Below, piece by piece: positions 27,656 through 36,144 of a stretch of 64,000 bases of DNA. The stretch spans positions 62,001 to 126,000 of the forward strand of contig WYBW01000020.1 of NCBI GenBank assembly GCA_011525685.1, in the 5' to 3' direction. Both the position numbers and the translations under genes were made by a program. Below the pieces are notes generated by a model. It had not been told where the DNA came from and ran no database searches. It saw only the letters and a list, made by a program, of their open reading frames with translations. The number at the start of each line of letters is the position of its first letter. Position 1 is the first letter of the stretch. The DNA comes from Verrucomicrobiia bacterium (lineage in GTDB: Bacteria > Verrucomicrobiota > Verrucomicrobiia > Limisphaerales > JADLHS01).

Positions 27656-28480
27656 ATGGGCAAAATTCACATCGGAATCAACCTGGAGTTCGTCCGGCAT
27701 CAGGACAAAACGTTCGAGTGGGGTGTCGCCAAGGCAGCCGAGTTGGGCTACAAGTTCGTCGAGCCGATGGTGCATTGGGGACGTGAGTTGTTGAGCGAGG
27801 CCGGCTACTTTCACAGCGTCTCCATGCTGGACGATCCGTTGCGCGTCCAGCGCTGCTGCGCGAGGCACCGTGTCAGGCTCTCAGGCCTGTCCGCGCACAC
27901 GCCCATCACCAAACCCGAGATTGGCGTGGAATATCTCAAGCAGGCCATCCGCTTCGCGGCCGAGTGCGGCGCGCCCGTGGTCAACACCGATGAAGGGCCG
28001 AAACAGCCCTGGACCACCAAGGCCGAGGATCACGTGCTGATGCGTTACACGTTGATGGAGGCGGCCAAACTGGCCGAGGCGCGCGGAATTCTCATCGGGC
28101 TGGAATGTCATCAGCAATACAGCAAGACGCCGGCGGGGTTGGACCGGATTTACGGCCTCGTCAAGAGTCCCGCCATCGGAATCAATTTTGACACCGGCAA
28201 CAGCTATCTGGCCGGTGAAGACCCTTACAAATGGCTGGAGAAGGTGGTGGGCCGGCTGGTCCATTTGCACGCCAAGGACATTTCCATTCAACATTCCGAG
28301 GCCGAGCGCGGCAAAGTCACCGGCACCCCCGTTGGTTGCGCGTGTGGCGACGGGGTGATTGATTGGGCGCGTGTGATCAAGATCTGCAAAAAGGCGAAGC
28401 GCGATATCGTGTTGTCCGTCGAGTGCGGCACCGTCGAGCAGGCCGAGCGCTCGATCAAACATCTCAAGCAATTGATCTGA
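27656..28480 (+). CDS. Cytoplasmic sugar phosphate isomerase/epimerase (TIM barrel)
   Basis: Protein of 274 residues, ATG 27656, without signal peptide. AP-endonuclease-2-type fold with metal-binding residues spread over strands: GLSAHTPI, VVNTDEG, IGLECHQQY, NFDTGNSY, LVHLHAKD and SVECGT. It sits between the DUF6807-like gene and a Gfo/Idh/MocA oxidoreductase on the same strand, a pattern expected of a sugar or cyclitol catabolic set (as in inosose or 3-keto-sugar pathways). The exact substrate cannot be inferred. Confidence 0.88.
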   Translation: MGKIHIGINLEFVRHQDKTFEWGVAKAAELGYKFVEPMVHWGRELLSEAGYFHSVSMLDDPLRVQRCCARHRVRLSGLSAHTPITKPEIGVEYLKQAIRFAAECGAPVVNTDEGPKQPWTTKAEDHVLMRYTLMEAAKLAEARGILIGLECHQQYSKTPAGLDRIYGLVKSPAIGINFDTGNSYLAGEDPYKWLEKVVGRLVHLHAKDISIQHSEAERGKVTGTPVGCACGDGVIDWARVIKICKKAKRDIVLSVECGTVEQAERSIKHLKQLI

Positions 28481-28517
28481 CGCGAACGGATTTGATGCCA
28501 ACCCTGACTGCCAACGT

Positions 28518-28585
28518 CCCCTCATCCGGCACCGCCTGGGCGGTCCACCCTCTCCCCGTGGTTCGAGGAGAGGGAGGATGAGGGG
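28518..28585. repeat. REP-like palindrome (CCCCTCATCC...GGATGAGGGG)
   Basis: Outer arms CCCCTCATCC (28518-28527) and GGATGAGGGG (28576-28585) enclose an inner ccctctcc/ggagaggg hairpin. It is a diverged relative of the ctctccc/gggagag family and lies between the epimerase and oxidoreductase genes. Confidence 0.75.
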
Positions 28586-28709
28586 TTGCCACAATGCCCG
28601 CCAGGGACGGTTTTCGGACGGGGCTGAATATCACTTCCCAGCCGGCGTCGGATGAATCAGACCGGTCTGTAACATTGACATGACAGGCCGGAATTCACAT
28701 AAAGCTCTT

Positions 28710-30074
28710 ATGAAGAAGCCCAGCATTTCCCGTCGTGAATTTCTGCGCGCCGCCGGCACCACCTCACTCGCGGTTGGCGCCGGTCTGGCGTTGCCCAGCA
28801 TCTTTTTGAACCGCACCCGCGCGCAGAGCGGTCAGAATCCGTCCGAGTTCATCCGGGTCGGATTCATCGCGGTGGGTGGCCAGGGTGGAAGCAACCTCCG
28901 TGCGCTGATGAAAAACGCGGTGGCCGTGTGCGACGTGGACAGCGACCGGCTTGCCAAGACGAAACAGCGCGTGGAAGAAACCGCCAAGCGTTCCTGCGCC
29001 GCGTTCAAAGACTATCGCCAGATGCTCGAAAGCAAGGACATTGACGCTGTGGTGGTCAGCACGCCGGACCATTGGCATGCGTTGCCTTCGATTCATGCGT
29101 GCGAGGCGGGCAAGGATGTGTATTGCGAGAAGCCGCTTACCCTGACGATTGCCGAAGGCCAGGCGATGGTAAGAGTAGCCCGCCGGACCAACCGCATCGT
29201 GCAGTGCGGCAGCCAGCAACGCTCGGACAGCAAGTTTCTTCAGGCCGCTGAGTACGTCCGCAACGGCCGGCTCGGCAAGATCAAGCGGGTGCTTGTTGGC
29301 CTGGTGGGCGTGAATTGGACCACCGAACCAGCCGTGCCGGACTCCGAGCCGCCGCCCGAACTCGATTACAATCTATGGCTCGGGCCGGCCCCGTGGCGGC
29401 CTTACAACAAGCATCGCGTTCATTACTACTTCCGGTTCTTCTGGGACTACTCGGGCGGCCAGATGACCAACTGGGGCGCGCATCACCTCGACATCGCGCA
29501 ATGGGCGCTGGGCATGGACGACTCCGGGCCGGTCGAGATTGACGGCAAGGGTGAAGTGGACCCGCAGAGGAGATTCGAAACCCCGCCCAAGTTCGGCATC
29601 ACTTACAAATACGCCAACGGCGTCGTGGTGGAATGTCGCAGCCCGCAGATCAAGGTGGCGGACCTGCTCCCCGAAAAGAAGGAACAGGCCCTGGAGATTT
29701 TGAACGGCAAGGACGAATTCAACGGTTGCATTTTCGAGGGCGAGAAGGGGTTGCTTTACATCAACCGCGGCGTCATCCGCGCTTGGCCGGATACGATTCT
29801 CCAGGAACCGCTGAAGGCCGGCGACGTGCGGCTTTACGAAAGCCGGCAGCACCATCAGAACTGGCTCGACTGCATCAAGAGCCGCAAGCTGCCGATCTGC
29901 GACGTGGCCATCGGACATCGTTCGGCCACGGTTTGCCACCTCGGCAACATTTCCATCCGCACCAGCAAGAAACTGAAATGGGATCCGGTGAAGGAAGAAA
30001 TCGTTGGCGATGCCGAGGCGGCGAAGTGGGCCGACAAGCCCTATCGCGCGCCGTGGCGACTGCCGGTGGCGTGA
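28710..30074 (+). CDS. Tat-exported Gfo/Idh/MocA oxidoreductase
   Basis: NAD(P)-dependent sugar oxidoreductase-like protein of 454 residues, ATG 28710. A twin-arginine signal (SISRREFLRAAGTTS) is followed by the Rossmann domain (RVGFIAVGGQGG) and the family motif DVYCEKPLT with the conserved Lys. The C-terminal alpha/beta domain has the substrate-pocket segment TNWGAHHLDIAQWALG. Related exported paralogues oxidise or epimerise glycosides through bound NAD(H). It lies downstream of the epimerase and DUF6807-like genes on the same strand. Substrate unknown. Confidence 0.9.
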   Translation: MKKPSISRREFLRAAGTTSLAVGAGLALPSIFLNRTRAQSGQNPSEFIRVGFIAVGGQGGSNLRALMKNAVAVCDVDSDRLAKTKQRVEETAKRSCAAFKDYRQMLESKDIDAVVVSTPDHWHALPSIHACEAGKDVYCEKPLTLTIAEGQAMVRVARRTNRIVQCGSQQRSDSKFLQAAEYVRNGRLGKIKRVLVGLVGVNWTTEPAVPDSEPPPELDYNLWLGPAPWRPYNKHRVHYYFRFFWDYSGGQMTNWGAHHLDIAQWALGMDDSGPVEIDGKGEVDPQRRFETPPKFGITYKYANGVVVECRSPQIKVADLLPEKKEQALEILNGKDEFNGCIFEGEKGLLYINRGVIRAWPDTILQEPLKAGDVRLYESRQHHQNWLDCIKSRKLPICDVAIGHRSATVCHLGNISIRTSKKLKWDPVKEEIVGDAEAAKWADKPYRAPWRLPVA

Positions 30075-30076
30075 GT

Positions 30077-30209
30077 GTAGGACGGGCGTCGCGCCTGTCT
30101 CTGACCTGAGAGTGGCAACCGTGCGCAGAGAACTCGTTTTTACATCTAGCCGACCGCAAGGAATGACCAGTCTCCCTGAAGATGGAGCCAGGCGCGACGC
30201 CTGTCCTAC
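30077..30209. repeat. Palindromic element with GTAGGACNG/CTGTCCTAC ends
   Basis: Left end GTAGGACGGGCGTCGCGCCT (from 30077) and right end aggcgcgacgcCTGTCCTAC (ending 30209) are inverted copies. Same family as 23412-23553, 31732-31761 and the two gatB copies; the right end is essentially identical to that of the 51793-51870 copy. It sits immediately after the oxidoreductase stop codon. Confidence 0.85.
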
Positions 30210-30266
30210 GCGCTTGGCTGTGCGCGACTTGCGGTTTTTGGCCTCTTGCACCAATTGGTCATCACG

Positions 30267-31715
30267 GTGAGGTCCTCGAAACAATGTCTTGAATGTTGGG
30301 CGGCGACGGCTTGCTTGATCATCACTGGATTCCTCGCGACTGGCGCCGAGCTGTCGTCCAAACCTGGCTCACTGCCTCGTCTCCGCCTCGCCGCCGATGG
30401 CCGCGGCTTCGAGACGGAGCAGGGCAGACCCTTCGTTCCCTTTGGCGTGAATTATTTCCGGCCCGGACAGGGCTGGGCGCCGCAGCTTTGGAAAACGTTC
30501 GACGCCGAGGCGACGCGCAAGGATTTCGCTCTGATGAAGCAGTTCGGTGTCAACTGCGTGCGCGTGTTCCTCACCTACGGTTCGTTCCTCATGGAAACGA
30601 ACCGCGTTTCGCCGGAGGCGCTGGCAAAGTTCGATGAGTTTCTGGCGCTGGCGGAGGAGGCCGGCATTTACGTGCATCCGACCGGGCCGGACCATTGGGA
30701 AGGTTTGCCGCCGTGGGCAAAGGGCGATCGCATCGCCGACGAAGTCGTGCTGGGCGCGCTGGAGGAATTCTGGAAACAGTTCGCGGCTCGTTACCGCCAT
30801 CGCTCAGTGCTCTTCGCCTACGACCTCCTGAACGAGCCGGAAGTGAAGTGGGACACGTCGCCAATGCGCGAGAAGTGGAATCGCTGGCTGGAGAAGAAAT
30901 ACACCGGCGCCGATCAAATCGCTCAATCTTGGGGACTGACGAATCAGAACTTGAACCTCGGCTCCATTCCGATTCCTCCGAAAGAAGACTGCGCCGGCTG
31001 CAAGCGACTCCTGGACTTCCAACATTTCCGCGAAGACATCGCCGATGAATGGACACGCCGCCAGGTCGCGGCGATCAAGTCAGCCGACCCGCAGGCCCTG
31101 GTGACCGTGGGTTTGATCCAGTGGTCCGTGCCTTCGGCGATCGCCGCTTGCTGGCATTATTCCGCCTTTCGTCCGGAACGGCAGGCGCGTTTCCTGGACT
31201 TCATGGAAATCCACTTCTACCCGCTGGCCAACGGCCATTATGAGTATCAGAACGAGGAGGAGGAAGCGAAGAACCTCGCCTACCTCGAGGGGGTCGTGCG
31301 CGAGGTGGCGCGCTTCAACAAGCCCGTCATCATCGCCGAGTTCGGCTGGTATGGCGGCGGCAAGTTGAACTACGGCAATCACGCGCCCGCCACAGAGGAG
31401 CAGCAGGCGCAATGGTGCCGGAAACTGGTTGAATCCACGGCTGGCCTCGCGTGCGGCTGGCTCAACTGGGGTTTCTACGACCAACCCGAAGCCGGCGACG
31501 TCAGCCAGCTCATCGGCTTGGTCAAAGCCAACGGCGAAACCAAGGCGTGGGGCCGCGAGTTCCGGCAACTGGCCGAACGTTATGGAAGCAGAAAATTACC
31601 TTTTCCAAAACTTGGCCCGCAACCGGAAATGGACTGGGACCTGTGCATCACGAGTGCGGCGGAAGGAGCGAGATTCCGCCAAGCCTACTTGGAGGCGTGG
31701 CGGAATTCCCGATGA
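30267..31715 (+). CDS. Clan GH-A glycoside hydrolase (GH5-like)
   Basis: Secreted hydrolase of about 482 residues. A GTG at 30267 starts the signal region (CWAATACLIITGFLATGAE); a TTG at 30246 is also possible. Cellulase/mannanase-type barrel: PFVPFGVNYFRPG, GVNCVRVFLTYG, acid/base Glu190 in YDLLNEPE and nucleophile Glu358 in VIIAEFGWYGGG. The spacing of the two Glu residues fits a clan GH-A retaining enzyme such as GH5. Specificity (beta-mannan, beta-glucan or other) is not readable. It ends the plus-strand carbohydrate genes. Confidence 0.85.
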   Translation: MRSSKQCLECWAATACLIITGFLATGAELSSKPGSLPRLRLAADGRGFETEQGRPFVPFGVNYFRPGQGWAPQLWKTFDAEATRKDFALMKQFGVNCVRVFLTYGSFLMETNRVSPEALAKFDEFLALAEEAGIYVHPTGPDHWEGLPPWAKGDRIADEVVLGALEEFWKQFAARYRHRSVLFAYDLLNEPEVKWDTSPMREKWNRWLEKKYTGADQIAQSWGLTNQNLNLGSIPIPPKEDCAGCKRLLDFQHFREDIADEWTRRQVAAIKSADPQALVTVGLIQWSVPSAIAACWHYSAFRPERQARFLDFMEIHFYPLANGHYEYQNEEEEAKNLAYLEGVVREVARFNKPVIIAEFGWYGGGKLNYGNHAPATEEQQAQWCRKLVESTAGLACGWLNWGFYDQPEAGDVSQLIGLVKANGETKAWGREFRQLAERYGSRKLPFPKLGPQPEMDWDLCITSAAEGARFRQAYLEAWRNSR

Positions 31716-31731
31716 ACCACATTCCTGTTTC

Positions 31732-31761
31732 GTAGGACAGGCGTCGCGACGCCTGTCCCAC
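31732..31761. repeat. Minimal palindrome GTAGGACAG...CTGTCCCAC
   Basis: Short solo copy: GTAGGACAGGCGTCGCGACG followed by CCTGTCCCAC, a near-perfect 30-base palindrome of the same family as 30077-30209, with almost no internal sequence. It lies in the convergent gap between the GH-A hydrolase and the next gene and might act as a bidirectional transcript end. Confidence 0.8.
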
Positions 31762-31771
31762 CGTATTGCCC

Positions 31772-33358
31772 TCAAACCGTCTTCGCCACGCTCACATTGT
31801 TCAACTCCACCCCCAGCTTCTTCAGCGCGTAGCCGGTTTCCTTCAGATAATTCCCATAGGACATCATCCAGTGGAAGCCTTTCATCTCCTGGAGCAGCGC
31901 GGCGCAATCGCCGTGGACGCGCACGTCCACTTGCGAACGGCAAATGTCGAGGAACGGGTTGCCCACAATTTTGCCCTCGAACCCGACCCATTTCTGGCAG
32001 TTGAAGTCGGGCACCAGATTCGTGCAAACCTGGCCCACCTTCATCTCCACCTTCGGCGCGGCGCCGTAGTCGGACTCGAAGTGCGTGTAAATCTTCGTCC
32101 GCTCGGCGCGTTTGCCGTCCATCTTGCGCGGCGCGGTGCAGTGCGCCAGCGTCACCATGTTGTCATGCGGCAAGGTGGGATCGTTCAGGAACACTGGCAG
32201 GCCGGAAATGTAATGCAGCAAAATGCCCGACGGAATGACCACGAAATCGGATTCGCAGAACGCCAGGTAGCCGTCGTCATTGAGGAAACTCAACGGCATG
32301 CAGGCGGTCGTCTCGGAGATCGGCATGATCGTGCCCATGCAATGATGCACCGTGATCGCATCCGTTTGCGCATCCTGCATAATATCTTTGAATACTTCGG
32401 TGAGGACGAAGGCGTTGACGAGGAATTTGCGGTCGGTGTGTAGCGACACCCGCGATTCGCGGAGCAGTCTTTTGGCGTCAGCCTCCGCGCGCGCGGCGAG
32501 TGCGCCATCGGTCCTGGCTGCCTTGAGCCGCGGCGCGAGGTCTTTGTAAGGGTAATCCACGATGTCGAGCTTCCAGAGCGTGCGCGAGATCTCCGGCGCC
32601 TTCTGGATCATGCCCGCGCCCCAGCCGCCCGCGCCGCCGATGGCAATGATCTTCTTGCCGAGCGTGTTGTTCAACCCGTGCAACGCCCGCAAACGCATGG
32701 CCAGTTCGTCGTAGCTGTCCACCACCACGTCATTCACGTCCATGCCCGGCTGGCCGTAGTCGTCCACCGTCTTGCGCAAAAACCGCGGGTGAACGATCTC
32801 ATACCAGAGATAAACCGGACCGGGCTCATGCCGCAGGAACATGAGGTTGAAGCGATCCTTGAGCGTCATCGCTTCGAGCACGTCGCCCCCGCCGCCCGCG
32901 GCGTACATCAGCAAAACGTCGTGATCTCCCCTTGCAACATTAACCGCCTGTTCGCGATTGCGCACCGCGACCAGCGAACGCACTTCCAGCGGAAAGTTCG
33001 CCCTTTTGGACATCCTGGCGAGTTCGTCGGTGATGCGCGCCATCTCCTGGGTGGCATCCTCCTCGGTTTGAATCCCGCCCCAGTTGCGCCAACTGGTCGC
33101 CTCGCGACGTTTCGGCGTGTCGTAGGTGAACACCGGCTGAACCCGCAAAGGCTTGATGATCCGGGCGGGCCGCGGCTTGACCGATGCCGCCTCGGCCGCC
33201 GTCAAGGGCAGGGCCGGCAGCGCCAGACCACCGACGGTCAACGCGCCGACGCGCAGCAGGAAACCGCGGCGATTGAGGCTCTGGAGTGTGAACTGCGCGG
33301 GCGCATGGCCGGCGCAGCAGGCGCAGTGGCAACGATGGGGAATGGCTTGGAGGTTCAT
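31772..33358 (-). CDS. Exported sugar-isomerase-like protein (FucI/AraA fold)
   Basis: Protein of 528 residues. The N-terminus is unusual: a Cys/His-rich stretch (RCHCACCAGH) precedes a Tat-like signal (LNRRGFLLRVGALTVGG). The body resembles L-fucose/L-arabinose isomerase-like proteins, with an alternating N-terminal domain (FNLMFLRHEPGPVYLWYE), KIIAIGGAGGWGAGM, a central VHHCMGTIMPISETTACM stretch and a C-terminal DYGAAPKVEMKVGQV segment. The family assignment is by overall pattern only and catalytic metal ligands were not verified. It follows the carbohydrate genes in the opposite direction. Confidence 0.6.
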   Translation of the reverse strand: MNLQAIPHRCHCACCAGHAPAQFTLQSLNRRGFLLRVGALTVGGLALPALPLTAAEAASVKPRPARIIKPLRVQPVFTYDTPKRREATSWRNWGGIQTEEDATQEMARITDELARMSKRANFPLEVRSLVAVRNREQAVNVARGDHDVLLMYAAGGGGDVLEAMTLKDRFNLMFLRHEPGPVYLWYEIVHPRFLRKTVDDYGQPGMDVNDVVVDSYDELAMRLRALHGLNNTLGKKIIAIGGAGGWGAGMIQKAPEISRTLWKLDIVDYPYKDLAPRLKAARTDGALAARAEADAKRLLRESRVSLHTDRKFLVNAFVLTEVFKDIMQDAQTDAITVHHCMGTIMPISETTACMPLSFLNDDGYLAFCESDFVVIPSGILLHYISGLPVFLNDPTLPHDNMVTLAHCTAPRKMDGKRAERTKIYTHFESDYGAAPKVEMKVGQVCTNLVPDFNCQKWVGFEGKIVGNPFLDICRSQVDVRVHGDCAALLQEMKGFHWMMSYGNYLKETGYALKKLGVELNNVSVAKTV

Positions 33359-33889
33359 GATGTGATTGCTGGTTGTGCCCGCCGGTCCCGGAAGAAACCC
33401 AACCTGCGGGCGATGTTCAGTAATTCGCCGTCAGGCAAAAGCATCCTTCTCCCGTCGCCCGCGGATTGCAACTGGATATTTTGGGGAAAGGGGAGAGCGA
33501 CACAGCACAACCTGTATCGTTGAGGACATCCTCGCGTCGGACGACGACTCTGTCGCATACCAAGGTAAAGAACAACGCCGCGAGGCACGGCAGCGTCCTG
33601 CGGCAACCCTCTGCCGCTCTCGCCCGCCCGCCCACCTCCAAAGCGGCAGAGGGCTGCCGCAGCCCAAAACCTGTCGGAGTTCGTGGGCACTGCGGGCAGC
33701 CGAGCCGTGACCAAAGCGGGACAGAGCGTCCCGCCTGTTTGGGCGAAAGGGAGAAAAGTGGAAAGGGAGACAGCAGAAATTGTATCGCTGAAGAGATATC
33801 CCGTTTCAGCGGGTTTTGGCGGACACACACGGAGTTCACCCCCAAAACCCGCCCGCCTTCCACTCGGAAGGAGATTCATGCGGCCAACC
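33359..33889. other. 531-base intergenic region with hairpins and a diverged direct repeat
   Basis: No credible gene. It contains a long stem TGCGGCAACCCTCTGCCGCT (33599-33618) with its near-perfect complement at 33642-33661, and a hairpin GCGGGAC-agagc-GTCCCGC (33716-33734). Two diverged copies of a roughly 45-base segment (about 33484-33532 and 33760-33803) share GGAAAGGG, CAGCA and TGTATCG. It should also hold the promoter of the minus-strand gene ending its start at 33358, but none is recognisable. Confidence 0.6.
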
Positions 33890-35920
33890 TCATGGCACTT
33901 GGAGTCGGTAAAACCGCTGCGTTCGATTCTTGGCGACAGGGTCGGTGAATTGCGCGGTGCCGCCGGTGCTGGTGCAGGCTTTGAGTTTGGTCCAGTTGAG
34001 CAGGTCGCTGGAGGCTTCAATCACGTAGCGCACCCCGGCCTCCGGTTCGCTGAACGTGAGTTGCAGGCCGCTGGCGTCCTGCGTCGCCCCGGTGAAGGAC
34101 GGGCAGTCGCCGTCGTAACCCTGACATTCCACCACCGTTAGGAACTGGTCGGGGGCGACATTCGGGATTTCCTGCACGATCCCGGAGGGCCATTCAATGC
34201 GCAACGTCGTGACACTCGTCGCGTCGCCCAAGCCGAAGTGGGCCAGCAAGCCATTGTCCAAGCCAATCCCTTGCCCGGAGATTTCCCGCATCTGCCAGAA
34301 GGTCCGCCCGCCAATGGTGGCCTGGACCCGCACCTTGGCACCGATGCCGGACCGGTTCGAGGCCCGGCCATCGAGCTTCACTTTCAGCCAGTGATTGTCG
34401 TTCCCGTTGTGCCGGAACAGGGAGTTTCGGGTGCCGTATCCGTACTGCATCAACACATCCAGGAAGCCGTCATTGTCGTAATCTCCCGTAATCAGCCATC
34501 CCAAGCCGCTCGTAGGACCACCGAGTTTCGTGCGGGTGAACGTGCCGTCCCCATTGTTCCGGAAGAAGGCAGGCGGAATAGCTGGCGAAGCCCAATAATA
34601 AGCAACCAGGTCTTGCCAACCGTCGTTATCAAAATCACCGGACCAGTATCCCATGCAGTTCGTGAGCCCGATTGGAAAGGCGCTGGCGGTGACGTTCGTG
34701 AAGTTCATCCCTCCCAGGTTGCGATAGAGGCCCGCCGCTCCGTTTTGCGCCGCCACGAAGCCGTCAAGCAACCCGTCGTTGTCATAATCCGCCCAAGTGA
34801 TGAAGGTGGTGCCGACGTTGCCCTTCTTCATTTCCCCAATGTCCACTAGGTAGAATTTCCCATCGCTGCCACGCTGATAAAGTTGGTTGGTCGTATACAT
34901 CCACCAGGCGGACATACACGCGTTCCCCACCATCCGGTTCAACTCCGGCCAACCGTCGTTGTCCACATCCACCCAGACTGCGATGTCGTTTACGCCCAAG
35001 TCGCTCACGAGTGTGCCGGCCTCTCCAGCGGTCACCTTCCGGAAGGATCCGTCCCCGTTGTTCCGATATAGCATATCGGCCAGACCTGGGCAGCTTCCGT
35101 AGGTCACAACGAAGAGATCGAGAAAGCCATCCCGGTCGTAGTCACTCCAAGCTCCGACACCCGAGTCAACACCGTCAACTACCGGATGGCCGGTGGTAAT
35201 CCGGGTGAACGAGCCGTTGCCATTGTTGTGGAACAGCATATCGTTCCATGAATGAAAGTTCGGCACGAACAGATCCACCTTGCCGTCGTTGTCGTAATCT
35301 GCCCACACAAGGCTCCATGTCCGCACCGCCGTAGAACCGATGGCATTGGTCGTTACCTTTCTAAAGGTCCCATTACCTTCGTTGCGGAAGAGAGGAGTGG
35401 GCACCAATTGATCCGCCCCTGGCGCGGCGCTGTAATCCAAGTTGCCGTCGTCATCATAATCAATCCAACAACCATTCCAGCCACCGGACGTGTCCGTCAC
35501 GAGCACACCGGTCATGACTTGGGTGAACGTGGGATCCACGGTGAGGATGGCCGTGCGGGTATAGGTGAAGTCGCCGCTGGCGTTCGAAACCATGGCCATG
35601 TAGCCACCGGCATGGGCCAGAGTGAGGTTGGAGAGCACCAAAATGTGACTTGTGGCGCCAGTCACGTCCGTTCCTTCATAAAGCCATTGGTAGGTTATCG
35701 GCGGGTTGGTGGAGGTGCTAACGACCCGGAAACTCACGGTAGTGCCAACACTGACGTTGGTATCCATGGGGAAGTAGGGGGAGACGATTGGGTCTCCTTG
35801 GGCGGTCAGGAGCCACCCGAAGAGGCAGGCGGCGAGGACCGGGCCGGCCCGGCATATCCGCCACCCGCTGATTCGGAAGCAGTTGAGGAACAGTCGGTTC
35901 AGTTTGAGTTTGGTTTTCAT
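33890..35920 (-). CDS. Secreted FG-GAP/VCBS propeller with Ig-like and ASPIC/UnbV domains
   Basis: Exported protein of 676 residues, start chosen at ATG 35920 (an earlier one at 35971 adds 17 residues). Signal segment (AGPVLAACLFGWLLTAQG), Ig-like domain (about 45-135, ITYQWLYEGTDVTGATS), then about six FG-GAP-type repeats with calcium-binding loops (DYDDDGNLD, DYDNDGKVD, DYDRDGFLD, DVDNDGWPE, DYDNDGLLD, DFDNDGWQD). An ASPIC/UnbV domain follows (GIGAKVRVQATIGG, HFGLGDA, RIEWPSGIVQEI) and the C-terminus is another small beta domain (RYVIEASSDLLNW). Likely cell-surface and adhesive; the role is unknown. Confidence 0.9.
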   Translation of the reverse strand: MKTKLKLNRLFLNCFRISGWRICRAGPVLAACLFGWLLTAQGDPIVSPYFPMDTNVSVGTTVSFRVVSTSTNPPITYQWLYEGTDVTGATSHILVLSNLTLAHAGGYMAMVSNASGDFTYTRTAILTVDPTFTQVMTGVLVTDTSGGWNGCWIDYDDDGNLDYSAAPGADQLVPTPLFRNEGNGTFRKVTTNAIGSTAVRTWSLVWADYDNDGKVDLFVPNFHSWNDMLFHNNGNGSFTRITTGHPVVDGVDSGVGAWSDYDRDGFLDLFVVTYGSCPGLADMLYRNNGDGSFRKVTAGEAGTLVSDLGVNDIAVWVDVDNDGWPELNRMVGNACMSAWWMYTTNQLYQRGSDGKFYLVDIGEMKKGNVGTTFITWADYDNDGLLDGFVAAQNGAAGLYRNLGGMNFTNVTASAFPIGLTNCMGYWSGDFDNDGWQDLVAYYWASPAIPPAFFRNNGDGTFTRTKLGGPTSGLGWLITGDYDNDGFLDVLMQYGYGTRNSLFRHNGNDNHWLKVKLDGRASNRSGIGAKVRVQATIGGRTFWQMREISGQGIGLDNGLLAHFGLGDATSVTTLRIEWPSGIVQEIPNVAPDQFLTVVECQGYDGDCPSFTGATQDASGLQLTFSEPEAGVRYVIEASSDLLNWTKLKACTSTGGTAQFTDPVAKNRTQRFYRLQVP

Positions 35921-36068
35921 AGGTTCATCGGATTTGGTCCCGTGCAGTGTCACCCCACACGGGGGTTTCATTGGGGTACTACGGCATCTGCTGGAAAACC
36001 TAACCGACTTTGTTCAAAATAATGACGGGCGCTGAAACGCCGACCCTTTTGAGCCCGTTTCAAAACCT

Positions 36069-36118
36069 CGTAGCGCCGCACTCTTTTCCAACAGAAGCAA
36101 GTTGGCGGCGCCGCTACG
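36069..36118. repeat. CGTAGCG-ended inverted repeat
   Basis: CGTAGCG-ccgc on the left (from 36069) pairs with ggcgccg-CGCTACG on the right (ending 36118), with an inner ttccaac/gttgg pair. It shares CGTAGCGC ends with the larger element at 41536-41670. Located between the FG-GAP gene and the Ser/Thr kinase gene. Confidence 0.5.
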
Positions 36119-36144
36119 CCGAGCAGTTTTCAAAGAGCCAATCG

